Source: Roseivirga sp. E12 (GTDB taxonomy: Bacteria; Bacteroidota; Bacteroidia; Cytophagales; Cyclobacteriaceae). From it: a stretch of DNA of 64,000 nucleotides. Under the pieces are notes generated by a model, which saw only the letters and a program-made list of their open reading frames with translations, did no database searches and was not told where the DNA came from. This document shows positions 16,924 through 26,095 of this stretch, one piece after another. A program made the translations under genes and the position numbers. Position 1 is the stretch's first letter, and every line of letters begins with the position of its first letter. The stretch spans positions 293,782 to 357,781 of the forward strand of contig NZ_JAGFMD010000003.1 of the NCBI RefSeq assembly GCF_017592825.1. Direction: 5' to 3'.

Positions 16924-17070
16924 CAGAATCAATAACGGGATTCCATAATACTGTAAGACTAAAAGTCGGTTCTGTTTGCTCATCCACCAGAGTGCGCGCC
17001 ATGGACTAATTAGTCCGAGTAGAAGCCCCGAGATATTTAGTCCTAATACAATCAATAAGATATTTTCCAT
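16900..17070 (-). CDS. Small two-helix membrane protein, unknown function
   Basis: 56 residues from the ATG at 17068-17070 (MENILLIVLGLN). Two hydrophobic segments (about 3-22 and 38-55) flank the polar loop SPWRALWWMSKQNRLLVLQYYG, split here by residue 33. A longer frame opens at 17103 but its first codons lie inside the infB terminator, so I reject that start. Small membrane proteins with a W-x-x-x-W and K/R-x-x-V-x-x-Y-Y-G pattern recur in Bacteroidota from memory; no function is known to me. It lies downstream of infB on the same strand, behind the terminator, and overlaps the convergent methyltransferase end. Confidence 0.6.
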   Translation of the reverse strand: MENILLIVLGLNISGLLLGLISPWRALWWMSKQNRLLVLQYYGIPLLILLTIYFLA

Positions 17071-17075
17071 AAAAA

Positions 17076-17100
17076 AACCCCGACTCAAAAAGTCAGGGTT
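17076..17100 (-). terminator. Terminator of the rimP-nusA-infB operon
   Basis: Stem AACCCCGACT (17076-17085) with AGTCAGGGTT (17091-17100), one C-A mismatch, loop CAAAA. On the minus strand it runs into seven Ts (17071-17077). It is about 22 bases after the infB stop. Confidence 0.85.
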
Positions 17101-17121
17101 CAATATATCGATTTAGAACTT

Positions 17122-19878
17122 TTATAAAGTTCTCTTCACTTCTTGTATTTCGAATCCTTCGATCACGTCACCAATTTTAATGTCGTTGAAGCTCTTAATA
17201 CTCAGTCCACATTCGTAACCTGACTTAACTTCGTTTACATCATCCTTGAAACGTTTCAATTGTCCGATATCTCCAGTATAAGCTACAATACCATCTCTGA
17301 TCAATCGGATCTGATTGTTTCGTTTCACAAAACCATCAGTCACGTAACAACCGGCAACTGTACCAACTTTGGAAATCTTAAAGACTTCACGAACTTCGAT
17401 GTTACCAGTGATAACCTCTTTCTCAGTTGGTTCGAGTAGACCTTCCATCGCATCCTTGAGCTCATTAATGGCGTCATAGATGATGGAGTATAGCCTGATC
17501 TCGATTTCTTCGGTTTCAGCAATCTTTCTTGCCCCTCCCGAAGGTCTTACCTGGAATCCAATGATAATTGCATCTGAGGCAGTCGCTAATAACACATCAG
17601 ATTCTGAAATCTGACCTACTGCCTTATGAATAATATTCACTTGAACTTCTTCTGTAGAGAGTTTCAGTAAAGAATCACTCAAGGCTTCAACGGAACCATC
17701 CACATCGCCTTTTACGATAACATTAAGTTCCTTAAAGTTTCCTACTGCAAGACGTCTACCAATTTCATCAAGTGTGATGTGTTTCTTGGTACGAACGCTT
17801 TGTTCACGAAGTATCTGCTCACGCTTAGTGGCTATTTCTCTAGCCTCGCGATCGGTATCCATTACGTTAAAACGATCACCCGCTTGAGGAGCTCCATCCA
17901 ACCCAAGCATTTGAACTGGAGTGGCCGGTCCTACTACTTCAAGTCTGTTTCCTCTATGATCGTACATGGCTTTCACCTTGCCGAAATGAGATCCTGCTAA
18001 AACAACATCTCCAATCTTCATTGTACCACCTTGAACCATTACTGTCGATAGGTATCCTCTTCCCTTATCAAGAGAGGCTTCAATTACAGTACCAACAGCG
18101 TTTTTATCAGGGTTAGCTTTAAGCTCAAGAAGTTCAGCTTCAAGTAATACCTTTTCTAATAGTTCATCAACGCCTTGTCCCGTTTTTGCAGAAACTTCCT
18201 GGCATTGATATTTACCTCCCCAATCCTCAACAAGGATATTCATTTGAGAAAGTTCCTCTTTGATTTTATCAGAGTTGGCGTTTGGCTTATCAATTTTGTT
18301 AATCGCAATTACGATTGGCACCTCAGCAACCTGAGCGTGATTAATGGCCTCTTTAGTCTGAGGCATCACGTTATCGTCCGCTGCGACCACGATAATTACA
18401 ACATCAGTGATTTTCGCTCCACGAGCACGCATTGCTGTAAAGGCTTCGTGACCCGGTGTATCAAGGAAGGCAATTTTCTTGTTATCCTTCGTCATTACAT
18501 CATAAGCACCTATATGTTGGGTAATACCCCCAGCTTCACCAGCTGTTACATTGGCATCTCGGATGTAATCGAGCAGTGATGTCTTACCATGATCAACATG
18601 ACCCATGATGGTCACAATTGGTGCTCTGTCCAATAAATCTTCTTCCTGATCTTCTTCCTCTACTACGTCTACATCGTCATCTGCAGAAGTAAATTGAACA
18701 TCGTATCCGAATTCATCAGAAATAATGGTTATCGCTTCAGCATCAAGCCTCTGGTTAATGGAGACGAACATGCCCAATGACATACAAGTAGAAATAACTT
18801 CATTCACAGATACATTCATCAAACTCGCCAGATCACTTGCTGAGATAAACTCAGTGACCTTTAGTGTTTTGCTTTCTTCCTGCTCCTGAAGCATTTTTTC
18901 TTCAGCCGCCTCAGCCGCTGCAGAACGTTTTTCTTTTCTGTACTTGGAACGGCTCTTGCCTCCACCTTTGCCACCACCACTCAATCGTGCTAGTGTTTCT
19001 TTGATCTGCTCCTGAATCTGCTTATCAGTAAGTTCTTCCTTAGGAACTCTATTTCTGTTCGCACTGCCACCGCGTTGGCCACCTCTTTGTTGACCACCGC
19101 CACCACCGCTTGGAGAAGCTCCTTTGTTAGCACGTTCGAACTTAGACTGAATACGTTTTCTCGGTCTTTTAGAATCTCCACCCTGATTTTTCTTGTCTTC
19201 AGGTTTAGTCTTCTTTGGAGGGTCAGGTAATTTAATTTTACCAACAACCTTCAAACCTCTTAAGGAATCTGCTTTTGCTTCTATAACCTTCTCAGGTGTT
19301 GCAGCCTCTTCAGCTGGTTTTTCTTCAGCTTTTGGTTCGCTTGCCTTAGGCTTTTCTTCTACTTTAGGCTTTGACTCCTCTTTTTTCTTGTTCTTATCAA
19401 GATCAATCTTACCTAAGATTTTTAAACCAGATTTTTCTTGAACAGGCTCTTCTGCTTTCTTTGGAGCTTCCTCTTTTGGTTTTTCTTCCTCAACAGGGGC
19501 TTCTACTTTAGGCTCTTCTTTTACCGGAGCTTCAACTACGGGCTCGACAGGTTTAGGCTCTTCTTTCGGAGCTTCTACCTCAGGGGCTACTTCTTCTTTT
19601 TTAGGTTCCTCTACTGGAGGAGCACTAGGAGTAACTGGAGCCAACTCTTCAACGTGTTTGGTGCCAATAGTAAGATGAGACGCTTCCTCTTTTTCAGAGG
19701 CAGACGCAGCAAACTCCTTGGCAAGCAAATCATACTGCTCACCATTAATTTTGGCATTGGGGCTGCTGTCAACTGAGTGGCCCTTGGCTGATAGAAAGTC
19801 CACGATGGTATTTCTACCTACGTTCAGCTTTCTCGAAACCTGGCTCAGTCTCATCATTTTTTCTTCTGACATACTCAA
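17122..19878 (-). CDS. infB: Translation initiation factor IF-2
   Basis: 918 residues. The N-terminal IF2_N-like helix ([21 protein letters not shown], split) is followed by a long low-complexity Pro/Glu/Lys/Ala region (about 70-300, e.g. [18 protein letters not shown]), and a second IF2_N domain near residue 345. The GTPase core has [27 protein letters not shown] and NKIDK; domains II-IV run to the C terminus ([20 protein letters not shown]). It delivers initiator tRNA to the 30S subunit and promotes subunit joining. It is the last gene of rimP-nusA-infB. The repeat-rich linker is normal for Bacteroidota IF-2. Confidence 0.98.
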   Translation of the reverse strand: MSMSEEKMMRLSQVSRKLNVGRNTIVDFLSAKGHSVDSSPNAKINGEQYDLLAKEFAASASEKEEASHLTIGTKHVEELAPVTPSAPPVEEPKKEEVAPEVEAPKEEPKPVEPVVEAPVKEEPKVEAPVEEEKPKEEAPKKAEEPVQEKSGLKILGKIDLDKNKKKEESKPKVEEKPKASEPKAEEKPAEEAATPEKVIEAKADSLRGLKVVGKIKLPDPPKKTKPEDKKNQGGDSKRPRKRIQSKFERANKGASPSGGGGGQQRGGQRGGSANRNRVPKEELTDKQIQEQIKETLARLSGGGKGGGKSRSKYRKEKRSAAAEAAEEKMLQEQEESKTLKVTEFISASDLASLMNVSVNEVISTCMSLGMFVSINQRLDAEAITIISDEFGYDVQFTSADDDVDVVEEEDQEEDLLDRAPIVTIMGHVDHGKTSLLDYIRDANVTAGEAGGITQHIGAYDVMTKDNKKIAFLDTPGHEAFTAMRARGAKITDVVIIVVAADDNVMPQTKEAINHAQVAEVPIVIAINKIDKPNANSDKIKEELSQMNILVEDWGGKYQCQEVSAKTGQGVDELLEKVLLEAELLELKANPDKNAVGTVIEASLDKGRGYLSTVMVQGGTMKIGDVVLAGSHFGKVKAMYDHRGNRLEVVGPATPVQMLGLDGAPQAGDRFNVMDTDREAREIATKREQILREQSVRTKKHITLDEIGRRLAVGNFKELNVIVKGDVDGSVEALSDSLLKLSTEEVQVNIIHKAVGQISESDVLLATASDAIIIGFQVRPSGGARKIAETEEIEIRLYSIIYDAINELKDAMEGLLEPTEKEVITGNIEVREVFKISKVGTVAGCYVTDGFVKRNNQIRLIRDGIVAYTGDIGQLKRFKDDVNEVKSGYECGLSIKSFNDIKIGDVIEGFEIQEVKRTL

Positions 19879-19911
19879 ATATCCCTTTTTTTCAGGTTTT
19901 AATAAAATCTA

Positions 19912-21156
19912 TTATTTCTCGAATTCCTTTTTAAGGATTTCGAACAAGAACTTAACAGTTTCTTCTTCTAATTCAGTTCTTCTAACGATATCTTCTGGAG
20001 CCAGCATCAACACACTTTTTGCAGTATCAAGACCGATACGCTTAAGTTCATCAATGATCCAGCTATCAATTTCATCCGCAAACTCGTCCAAATCGACATC
20101 TTCTTCTTCATATTCAGAAAGCTCTCTGAATACATCGATTTCAAGGCCAACTAGCTTTGATGCCAGCTTAATGTTTTGCCCACCCTTTCCGATGGCCAAA
20201 GAAACCTGATCTGGTTTCAAGTAAACTGATACACGTCCGTCCTCATCCAAAATTTTCATACTTGAAATTTTGGCTGGGCTAAGTGCTCTTGAAATATACA
20301 GTTCCATGTTATCAGTAAAATTGATAACATCAATATTCTCGTTTTGCAATTCACGAACGATACTATGAATTCGCGAGCCTTTCATACCTACACATGCACC
20401 AACTGGATCGATTCTGTCATCATAAGACTCGACAGCCACTTTGGCTCTTTCTCCTGGTTCACGAACCACTTTCTTAATAGTAATAAGACCGTCAAACACC
20501 TCAGGAACTTCACTTTCGAAAAGTCTTTCAAGGAATTGACCAGAAGTTCTCGAAAGGATAATTTTCGGACTACCGTTAACCATATCTACACGATCAACAA
20601 TTGCCCTAACTGATTCGCCTTTTCTGAATCTATCCTTAGAGATCTGCTCATTTCTAGGAATTGCAAGCTCATTGCCCTCATTATCCACTAAGAGAACCTC
20701 ACGACTCAAGATTTGATATACTTCTGCTGAGATAATCTCGCCAACAAGGTCTTTATACTTTTGATAAAGAATATCTTTTTCCAAGTCTTTGATCCTCTGA
20801 ATCAAAGTCTGACGAGCAGTCATTACCGCTCTTCTTCCGAAATCAATTAGTTTGATCTCTTCAGCTACTTCTTCACCAATTTCAAAATCTTGCTCGATCT
20901 TACGGGCATCTGTTAAACAGATTTTGTCATGGTCCCAAATGTCTTCAGAGTTATCGTCAACAATTTCTCGGAATCTCCAAATCTCTAAATCACCTTTATC
21001 GGCATTTATTACAATATCAAAGTTATCGTCAACTTCGAATTTCTTTCTGATCATGGTTCTGAAAACATCTTCCAGAATCCTAATCATTGTAGGTCGGTCT
21101 ACGTTCTTGCTTTTTGCAAACTCTGCAAATGACTCGATTAATACTACACTGTCCAT
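19912..21156 (-). CDS. nusA: Transcription termination/antitermination factor NusA
   Basis: 414 residues. N-terminal RNA-polymerase-binding domain (about 1-130, with the family string GRRAVMTARQTLIQRI), S1 domain (about 135-200, LVDNEGNELAIPRNEQ), two KH domains (about 205-345: IVREPGERAKVAVESYD-like string, DPVGACVGMKGSRIHSIV, VSLAIGKGGQNIKLASKL) and a C-terminal acidic helix-hairpin-helix-like segment (345-414). The usual E. coli acidic repeats are shortened. It modulates RNA-polymerase pausing, termination and antitermination. It sits 5 bases after rimP and 33 bases before infB. Confidence 0.97.
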   Translation of the reverse strand: MDSVVLIESFAEFAKSKNVDRPTMIRILEDVFRTMIRKKFEVDDNFDIVINADKGDLEIWRFREIVDDNSEDIWDHDKICLTDARKIEQDFEIGEEVAEEIKLIDFGRRAVMTARQTLIQRIKDLEKDILYQKYKDLVGEIISAEVYQILSREVLLVDNEGNELAIPRNEQISKDRFRKGESVRAIVDRVDMVNGSPKIILSRTSGQFLERLFESEVPEVFDGLITIKKVVREPGERAKVAVESYDDRIDPVGACVGMKGSRIHSIVRELQNENIDVINFTDNMELYISRALSPAKISSMKILDEDGRVSVYLKPDQVSLAIGKGGQNIKLASKLVGLEIDVFRELSEYEEEDVDLDEFADEIDSWIIDELKRIGLDTAKSVLMLAPEDIVRRTELEEETVKFLFEILKKEFEK

Positions 21157-21161
21157 TTTCT

Positions 21162-21629
21162 CTAGTTAAATGACACGATCACGTTTGCTTTTTCTATTGT
21201 ATTGAAAGGAATAGATGCTTTTTCAAGTATCACCTTCTTCTTTTCAGTTGTCTCTTTTTCAATATCTAATGCTTCTTTGGAAAGACCCTCTAGTTTTCCT
21301 TGAACCATTGTTCCATCGGTCAACCTGATTTTCAACTTTCTGCCTACATTTTTGGCAAATTGTCTTTCAGAAGCTAATGGATGTTCAAGTCCAGGCGAAG
21401 AGACTTCCAGAACAAAGGCATCTTGAATTAAATCTCTTTCTTCAATCTGATGCGACACTTGTCTGCTCAGTGAGGCGCAATCATCAATAGTAACACCATT
21501 ATCACCATCTAGCAGAATCAAATGCTTTGTTCTCCCTGTGACCCCTTTAGATATTACATCAACAATAAAATAGCTCTCATCCTTTAAAAAGGATTCTGCA
21601 AGGGCTTTTATTTCTGATGTTATGTCCAT
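21162..21629 (-). CDS. rimP: Ribosome maturation factor RimP
   Basis: 155 residues from the ATG at 21627-21629 (MDITSEIKALAESFL). A longer frame opens at 21680 but would include the leader hairpin, so I prefer the internal Met. It has the N-terminal KH-like domain (YFIVDVISKG, ILLDGDNGVTIDDCASLSRQ), the conserved FVLEVSSPGLEHPLASERQF and a C-terminal Sm-like barrel (KLKIRLTDGTMVQGKLEG, IPFNTIEKANVIVSF). It is needed for 30S subunit maturation. It is the first gene of rimP-nusA-infB, with a promoter at 21691-21720. Confidence 0.95.
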   Translation of the reverse strand: MDITSEIKALAESFLKDESYFIVDVISKGVTGRTKHLILLDGDNGVTIDDCASLSRQVSHQIEERDLIQDAFVLEVSSPGLEHPLASERQFAKNVGRKLKIRLTDGTMVQGKLEGLSKEALDIEKETTEKKKVILEKASIPFNTIEKANVIVSFN

Positions 21630-21643
21630 AGTTGCACAAAGAA

Positions 21644-21667
21644 AGAGGGGACTTAAAGGTCCCCTCT
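21644..21667 (-). promoter_or_regulatory. Terminator-like hairpin in the rimP leader (possible attenuator)
   Basis: AGAGGGGAC (21644-21652) pairs perfectly with GTCCCCTCT (21659-21667), loop 6. On the transcribed minus strand it is followed by TTTCTTTG. It lies between the rimP promoter (start near 21684) and the rimP ATG (21629), about 14 bases before it. The other neighbour is divergent, so it is not a terminator for an upstream gene. Confidence 0.65.
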
Positions 21668-21690
21668 GGTATATTTCCAAATAAGTTCTG

Positions 21691-21720
21691 CAAAAATAGC
21701 TGTTTTTTATTTCTTATCAA
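21691..21720 (-). promoter_or_regulatory. Promoter of rimP-nusA-infB
   Basis: Minus strand: TTG (21720-21718), exactly 19 bases, then TATTTTTG (21698-21691), a full TAnnTTTG match. Transcription should start near 21684. Confidence 0.8.
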
Positions 21721-21782
21721 ATATGAATGTGATTCCAATTTTATGGAAAAAGGCTCTTATTTTTAGGCTAGAACTATATCTC

Positions 21783-22781
21783 ATGCGATTTAAGAATTCA
21801 CTAGTCTTTCTCACTTTGGTCACTTTAGTTTTCTCGTGCGGAGGAAACGATAGTTCCAAAGGTAATTCGAATGTGCCTGCTGCGTTGAAACCAGCCCCAA
21901 CCGTCAATGCAGATTCTGTATACACGTTTGTTCAAAAGCAGGTTGATTTTGGGCCGAGGGTTCCTAATACGCAAGCACATCGTGAGGCTTCAAAGTGGTT
22001 TAAGGAGAAGTTCGAGAGCTATGGTGCCAGTGTAATCATGCAAAACTTTACAGAGTACATCTATGATGGCACTAAGGCGGAACTTACCAATGTGATTGCT
22101 TCCTTCAATCCAGAAAAGAAAAAGAGAATCTTATTGGCAGCCCACTGGGATACACGTCCCTTTGCAGACCGTGATGCGGATGATACTTATGCAGCTATTG
22201 ATGGAGCTAATGATGGTGGCAGTGGTGTTGGTGTTTTACTCGAGGTAGCGCGTTTACTGAGTGAAAATCAAGCACCGAATGTTGGTGTGGACATTATCTT
22301 GTTTGATGGAGAAGATTGGGGAGAACACTTTCAAGAGGGAAGCAAACCTCTTCCTGACGGAAAAGATGTCTGGTGGTGTTTGGGATCTCAGTACTGGAGT
22401 AAAAACAAGCATAAATCAGGCTACACTGCTTATTATGGGATTCTCTTAGACATGGTAGGCGCACCGAATGCAACTTTCCTCTATGATTCTGTTTCTCGTG
22501 AGAATGCAGGTAGAACCCTTGATAAAGTTTGGGGTATCGCAGGCCAACTGGGATATGGAACCATGTTCAAGAAGCAAAATGGCTTTGAGGGAATTATAGA
22601 CGATCACGTCTATGTGAATAATATTGCCAGAATTCCGATGATCGATATAATTGATTATCGAGAAAACACAGGTTCATTTACCCCGGCATGGCATACAGCA
22701 GATGACAATATGGAGAATATTAGCAAAGAGACACTTTCAGCAGTGACCTCTGTTCTGATGAGTGTTCTTTATAATGAGTAG
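21783..22781 (+). CDS. M28-family lipoprotein, glutaminyl-peptide cyclotransferase-like
   Basis: 332 residues from the ATG at 21783, chosen because it gives a clean lipoprotein signal (FLTLVTLVFSC, Cys19); an upstream ATG at 21723 would add 20 residues before it. The zinc-peptidase fold is visible: HWD (His121), Asp144 in DGANDGGSGVG, Glu177 in FDGEDWGE, Asp223 in LLDMVG and His304 in PAWHTADD. The local pattern resembles glutaminyl cyclases, which cyclise N-terminal glutamine; many Bacteroidota use this on exported proteins after signal-peptide cleavage. Aminopeptidase activity is the alternative. It ends at the base next to the convergent rmlA stop. Confidence 0.88.
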   Translation: MRFKNSLVFLTLVTLVFSCGGNDSSKGNSNVPAALKPAPTVNADSVYTFVQKQVDFGPRVPNTQAHREASKWFKEKFESYGASVIMQNFTEYIYDGTKAELTNVIASFNPEKKKRILLAAHWDTRPFADRDADDTYAAIDGANDGGSGVGVLLEVARLLSENQAPNVGVDIILFDGEDWGEHFQEGSKPLPDGKDVWWCLGSQYWSKNKHKSGYTAYYGILLDMVGAPNATFLYDSVSRENAGRTLDKVWGIAGQLGYGTMFKKQNGFEGIIDDHVYVNNIARIPMIDIIDYRENTGSFTPAWHTADDNMENISKETLSAVTSVLMSVLYNE

Positions 22782-23645
22782 TTAGTCCATGACTAACTTT
22801 CTGAGATATTTACCGTAACCAGATTTTTCAAGAGGTTTGGCAATCTCTATGAGCTGCTCTTTCGATATGTAATTCATTCGATAGGCAATTTCCTCAATAC
22901 AAGAAATTTTGATTCCCTGCCTTTCTTCAAGGATTTGAACGAACTGTGCGGCTTGTATGAGTGAATCGATAGTGCCGGTGTCTAACCATGCGGTGCCTCT
23001 GTCCATGGGGCTTACTTTGAGTTCACCCATTTCCAAATAAGCCTTATTGATATCAGTGATTTCTAACTCCCCTCTTGGGCTTGGCTCAAGGTTTTTCGCT
23101 ATTTCCACCACTCGGTTATCGTAGAAATACAGGCCAGGAACGGCCCAATTGGATTTCGGTTTAGAGGGTTTTTCTTCAATGCTTAAGGCCTTCATTTCAT
23201 CATCAAAATCGACAACTCCATAACGCTCGGGATCATTAACTCTATAAGCATAGATAACTCCACCATCAGGATCTGTATTACTTTGTAAAAGCCTTGGCAA
23301 ACCGGAACCGTAGAAAATGTTATCACCCAAAACTAAAGCGACTTTATCATCTCCAATGAACTCCTCACCAATGATAAAAGCTTGTGCAAGACCCTCTGGA
23401 TTCGGTTGTTCTGCATAACTGAAAGAACATCCAATTCGACTTCCATCTCCTAATAACTGTTTGAAAAGAGGTAAATCGTGAGGGGTAGAAATAATGAGAA
23501 TCTCTCGAATATCCGCAAGCATCAGGATGGATAGCGGGTAGTAGATCATCGGCTTGTCATAAACAGGCATGAGCTGCTTGCTGATAGCAATAGTTAAAGG
23601 ATGAAGCCTCGTGCCGGATCCTCCTGCTAAGATAATTCCTTTCAT
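22782..23645 (-). CDS. rmlA: Glucose-1-phosphate thymidylyltransferase
   Basis: 287 residues from the ATG at 23643-23645 ([18 protein letters not shown]); the frame extends upstream, but the nucleotide-binding motif GGSGTRLHP begins 9 residues in from this Met as in all RmlA. Other family strings: [44 protein letters not shown] (split) and [10 protein letters not shown]. It makes dTDP-glucose from glucose-1-phosphate and dTTP, the first step to dTDP-L-rhamnose. It overlaps the rmlB stop by four bases. No rmlC or rmlD follows here; downstream is a convergent gene, so those steps must be encoded elsewhere. Confidence 0.96.
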   Translation of the reverse strand: MKGIILAGGSGTRLHPLTIAISKQLMPVYDKPMIYYPLSILMLADIREILIISTPHDLPLFKQLLGDGSRIGCSFSYAEQPNPEGLAQAFIIGEEFIGDDKVALVLGDNIFYGSGLPRLLQSNTDPDGGVIYAYRVNDPERYGVVDFDDEMKALSIEEKPSKPKSNWAVPGLYFYDNRVVEIAKNLEPSPRGELEITDINKAYLEMGELKVSPMDRGTAWLDTGTIDSLIQAAQFVQILEERQGIKISCIEEIAYRMNYISKEQLIEIAKPLEKSGYGKYLRKLVMD

Positions 23646-24691
23646 GCCTTGTATTGTTTGTCGTAATAATCTTGATAAGAACCTGAGGTAACATGTTCCA
23701 GCCACTCGGTATTTTCAAGATACCAATCTACTGTTTTTTCTAGTCCTTCTTCAAATTGAAGTGAAGGTTCCCAACCTAAGTCATTCTTTATCTTATTTGC
23801 ATCAATGGCGTAACGCATATCATGGCCAGCCCGATCTTTTACAAAGGTGATCAGTTCCTTAGACTTGTCCTTTGGCCTCCCGAGCTTTCGATCCATGATG
23901 TCACAGAGCAGTCTAACAATGTCTATGTTCTTCCACTCGTTGAATCCACCAACGTTGTAAGTGCTTCCAATTATTCCTTTATGATAGATGTCATCTATCG
24001 CTCTGGCATGGTCAACTACAAACAACCAATCTCTAATATTTTCGCCCTTTCCATAGATGGGGAGTGGTTTGTTGTGTTTAATGTTGTTGATGCAGAGGGG
24101 TAGTAGTTTTTCAGGAAACTGATTTGGGCCATAGTTATTTGAGCAATTAGAAATGACCACTGGTAGTTTATAAGTATTCGCATAAGCTCTTACAAAATGA
24201 TCTGAACTTGCCTTAGAGGCAGAATACGGAGATTGTGGATCATAAGGGGTGTCTTCTAAAAAGAAGCCTTCACTTCCTAGTGAACCATATACCTCATCAG
24301 TGGAGACATGGTAGAATCTTTTTCCATCCATATCTTCTTTCCAGGCGGCATTAGCGCTATTCAACAAGTTGACCGTACCTAACACGTTTGTGTTTACAAA
24401 GGCTAAAGGGTCAGCAATAGACCTGTCTACGTGAGATTCGGCAGCTAGGTGGATTACACCTTCAAACTGATACTTGATAAAAAGATCGTCAATGAATGGT
24501 GCATCACAGATATCACCTTTTACAAAAGTATAGTTATCCTTGTCGTGAATGTCTTCTAGGTTTTCTAGGTTGCCTGCATAGGTCAACTTGTCCAAATTCA
24601 CGATTTGGTAGTCGTGGTATTTATTGACAAATAGCCTTACCACATGATTACCTATGAATCCGGCTCCTCCGGTTATCAGTATACTTTTCAT
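23642..24691 (-). CDS. rmlB: dTDP-glucose 4,6-dehydratase
   Basis: 349 residues, normal length. Extended-SDR features: [14 protein letters not shown] at the N terminus (NAD binding), [12 protein letters not shown], the active-site STDEVYG, the catalytic [10 protein letters not shown] (Tyr-x-x-x-Lys) and [14 protein letters not shown]. It converts dTDP-glucose to dTDP-4-keto-6-deoxyglucose, the second step toward dTDP-rhamnose and other deoxysugars of surface polysaccharide. It is the first gene of rmlBA with a promoter at 24706-24713. Confidence 0.97.
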   Translation of the reverse strand: MKSILITGGAGFIGNHVVRLFVNKYHDYQIVNLDKLTYAGNLENLEDIHDKDNYTFVKGDICDAPFIDDLFIKYQFEGVIHLAAESHVDRSIADPLAFVNTNVLGTVNLLNSANAAWKEDMDGKRFYHVSTDEVYGSLGSEGFFLEDTPYDPQSPYSASKASSDHFVRAYANTYKLPVVISNCSNNYGPNQFPEKLLPLCINNIKHNKPLPIYGKGENIRDWLFVVDHARAIDDIYHKGIIGSTYNVGGFNEWKNIDIVRLLCDIMDRKLGRPKDKSKELITFVKDRAGHDMRYAIDANKIKNDLGWEPSLQFEEGLEKTVDWYLENTEWLEHVTSGSYQDYYDKQYKA

Positions 24692-24705
24692 GTTTCGATT
24701 TTACT

Positions 24706-24736
24706 CAAAGCTAAAATTAAGGTTTCCCACTGAAAG
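24706..24736 (-). promoter_or_regulatory. Promoter of rmlBA
   Basis: The minus strand reads CTTT (24736-24733), 19 bases, then TAGCTTTG (24713-24706), a full TAnnTTTG match. The transcript would have a leader of fewer than 15 bases before the ATG at 24691. Confidence 0.55.
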
Positions 24737-24802
24737 CGACATTCGCCCACTGTTTATTTTAATGGGATAAGTTGTTCGAATTTTGGGTTAACCATTCTAC
24801 CT

Positions 24803-24816
24803 AACAAACGTTTGTT
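24803..24816. promoter_or_regulatory. 14-bp palindrome AACAAACGTTTGTT, likely TetR-type operator
   Basis: A perfect palindrome 43 bases upstream of the acyl-CoA dehydrogenase ATG. TetR-family repressors of fatty-acid degradation bind palindromes of this type; the regulator is not in this window. The assignment is an inference from position and symmetry. Confidence 0.45.
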
Positions 24817-24858
24817 TGGAAATGTAATTTGACTAATTTTCGACAAACTATAATAGGA

Positions 24859-25998
24859 ATGGATTTTGAGATGAATGAAAACCAATCGATGATCGCAGAT
24901 ATGATCAAAGACTTTGGTGAGAAAGAGATAACGCCATTTAGAAATCAATGGGATGATGATCAGGAGTTCCCTGTTCATATCTTCAAAAAGTTTGGTGAAC
25001 TAGGTCTGATGGGTGTTTTGGTACCACAAGAGTATGGAGGCTCGGGTTTTGGGTATCACGAATACATCACTGCTGTATCTGAGGTAGCTAAGTTAGATCC
25101 AGGGATAGGTCTATCGGTTGCCGCACACAATTCTCTTTGCACGGGGCATATTTTGCAGTTCGGGACTGAAGCTCAAAAGCAGAAGTGGTTACCAAAGTTA
25201 GCCTCTGCCGAATGGATTGGAGCTTGGGGTTTAACTGAGCCAAATACAGGTTCTGATGCTGGCAATATGCGAACAACCGCTAAAAAGGATGGTAATGATT
25301 GGGTAATCAATGGAACAAAGAATTGGATTACGCATGGTAAATCTGGTGATGTTGCGGTTGTGATTGTAAGAACTGGAGAAGTTGGCGACTCACATGGGAT
25401 GACGGCCTTTGTTGTAGAAAGAGGAACTGCAGGGTTCAAAGCTGGGAAGAAAGAAGATAAACTCGGAATGAGGTCTTCGGAAACAGCAGAGATGATTTTT
25501 GAGGACTGCCGAGTTCCAGAAGAAAATATGTTGGGTAATGTTGGGGAAGGCTTCGTTCAGGCAATGAAAGTTTTGGATGGCGGAAGAATTTCTATTGCGG
25601 CTCTTAGTTTAGGTATTGCGGAAGGTGCTTTTAATGAGGCATTGAAATACGCTCAAGAAAGAGAGCAGTTCAATCAACCCATCTTTAATTTTCAGGGAAT
25701 CTCCTTCAAACTGGCAGATATGGCTACCAAACTCGAGGCAGCTAAGCTCCTCACACATCAGGCGGCCCAATTAAAGAATGAGGGTAAACCAATGACTAAG
25801 GAATCTGCTATGGCCAAATATCATGCTTCCGAATGTGCGGTTGAATGTGCAACCGAAGCCGTTCAGATATTTGGTGGGTATGGTTATACGAAGGATTATC
25901 CAGTGGAAAAGTACTATCGTGATTCTAAACTCTGTACAATCGGAGAAGGCACTTCTGAAATTCAGAAACTAGTGATCGCTAGACAAATTTTAAGATAA
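24859..25998 (+). CDS. Acyl-CoA dehydrogenase
   Basis: 379 residues from the ATG at 24859 (MDFEMNENQSMIADMIKDF); the frame also has a TTG at 24829 but the ATG fits the usual family start. It shows WGLTEPNTGSDAGNMRTTA (FAD/substrate binding), WITHGKSGDVAVV, KLGMRSSETAEMIFEDCRVP, the AQEREQFNQPIFNFQGI signature, IFGGYGYTKDYPVEKYYRD with the catalytic Glu, and the terminal GEGTSEIQKLVIARQIL. It oxidises acyl-CoA to enoyl-CoA and passes electrons to an electron-transfer flavoprotein. It is a short- or branched-chain type by pattern. A palindromic operator lies upstream. Confidence 0.95.
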   Translation: MDFEMNENQSMIADMIKDFGEKEITPFRNQWDDDQEFPVHIFKKFGELGLMGVLVPQEYGGSGFGYHEYITAVSEVAKLDPGIGLSVAAHNSLCTGHILQFGTEAQKQKWLPKLASAEWIGAWGLTEPNTGSDAGNMRTTAKKDGNDWVINGTKNWITHGKSGDVAVVIVRTGEVGDSHGMTAFVVERGTAGFKAGKKEDKLGMRSSETAEMIFEDCRVPEENMLGNVGEGFVQAMKVLDGGRISIAALSLGIAEGAFNEALKYAQEREQFNQPIFNFQGISFKLADMATKLEAAKLLTHQAAQLKNEGKPMTKESAMAKYHASECAVECATEAVQIFGGYGYTKDYPVEKYYRDSKLCTIGEGTSEIQKLVIARQILR

Positions 25999-26034
25999 AC
26001 TTAAAACGCTTATTCTTTCTTTCTCAGATAGTTA

Positions 26035-26062
26035 TTGTATTTCCGAAAAGGTTGTACCTTTG
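26035..26062 (+). promoter_or_regulatory. Promoter of rpsU-xerC-hpf
   Basis: TTG (26035-26037), a 17-base spacer and TACCTTTG (26055-26062), a full TAnnTTTG match. Transcription would start near 26069, leaving a leader of about 27 bases that contains the rpsU Shine-Dalgarno site. Confidence 0.65.
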
Positions 26063-26076
26063 CCGTCCGAATTGAG

Positions 26077-26082
26077 AGGAGG
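26077..26082 (+). promoter_or_regulatory. Strong Shine-Dalgarno site AGGAGG of rpsU
   Basis: AGGAGG inside GAGAGGAGGTG, 13 bases before the rpsU ATG. It stands out because most genes here have no such site. In Flavobacterium johnsoniae, bS21 helps hide the anti-Shine-Dalgarno end of 16S rRNA and rpsU retains a Shine-Dalgarno site as a feedback sensor; the same logic fits here. Spacing is longer than the usual optimum. Confidence 0.7.
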
Positions 26083-26095
26083 TGTTTAATATATT

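Noticed and set aside
17071..17103. Start of the small membrane protein at 17103
   Set aside because: Those codons coincide with the infB terminator stem; the Met at 17070 is followed at once by the first membrane helix.
18175..18579. 134-codon open frame antisense to infB
   Set aside because: It lies wholly inside the GTPase region of infB, has no family features and its codons mirror the infB frame; a shadow.
19430..19660. Tandem repeat in DNA
   Set aside because: It is the degenerate Pro/Glu/Lys-rich linker of IF-2, normal for the family.
19718..20209. 163-codon Ser-rich frame opposite infB and nusA
   Set aside because: Spans two real genes on the other strand and has the Ser/Leu-rich composition typical of antisense frames.
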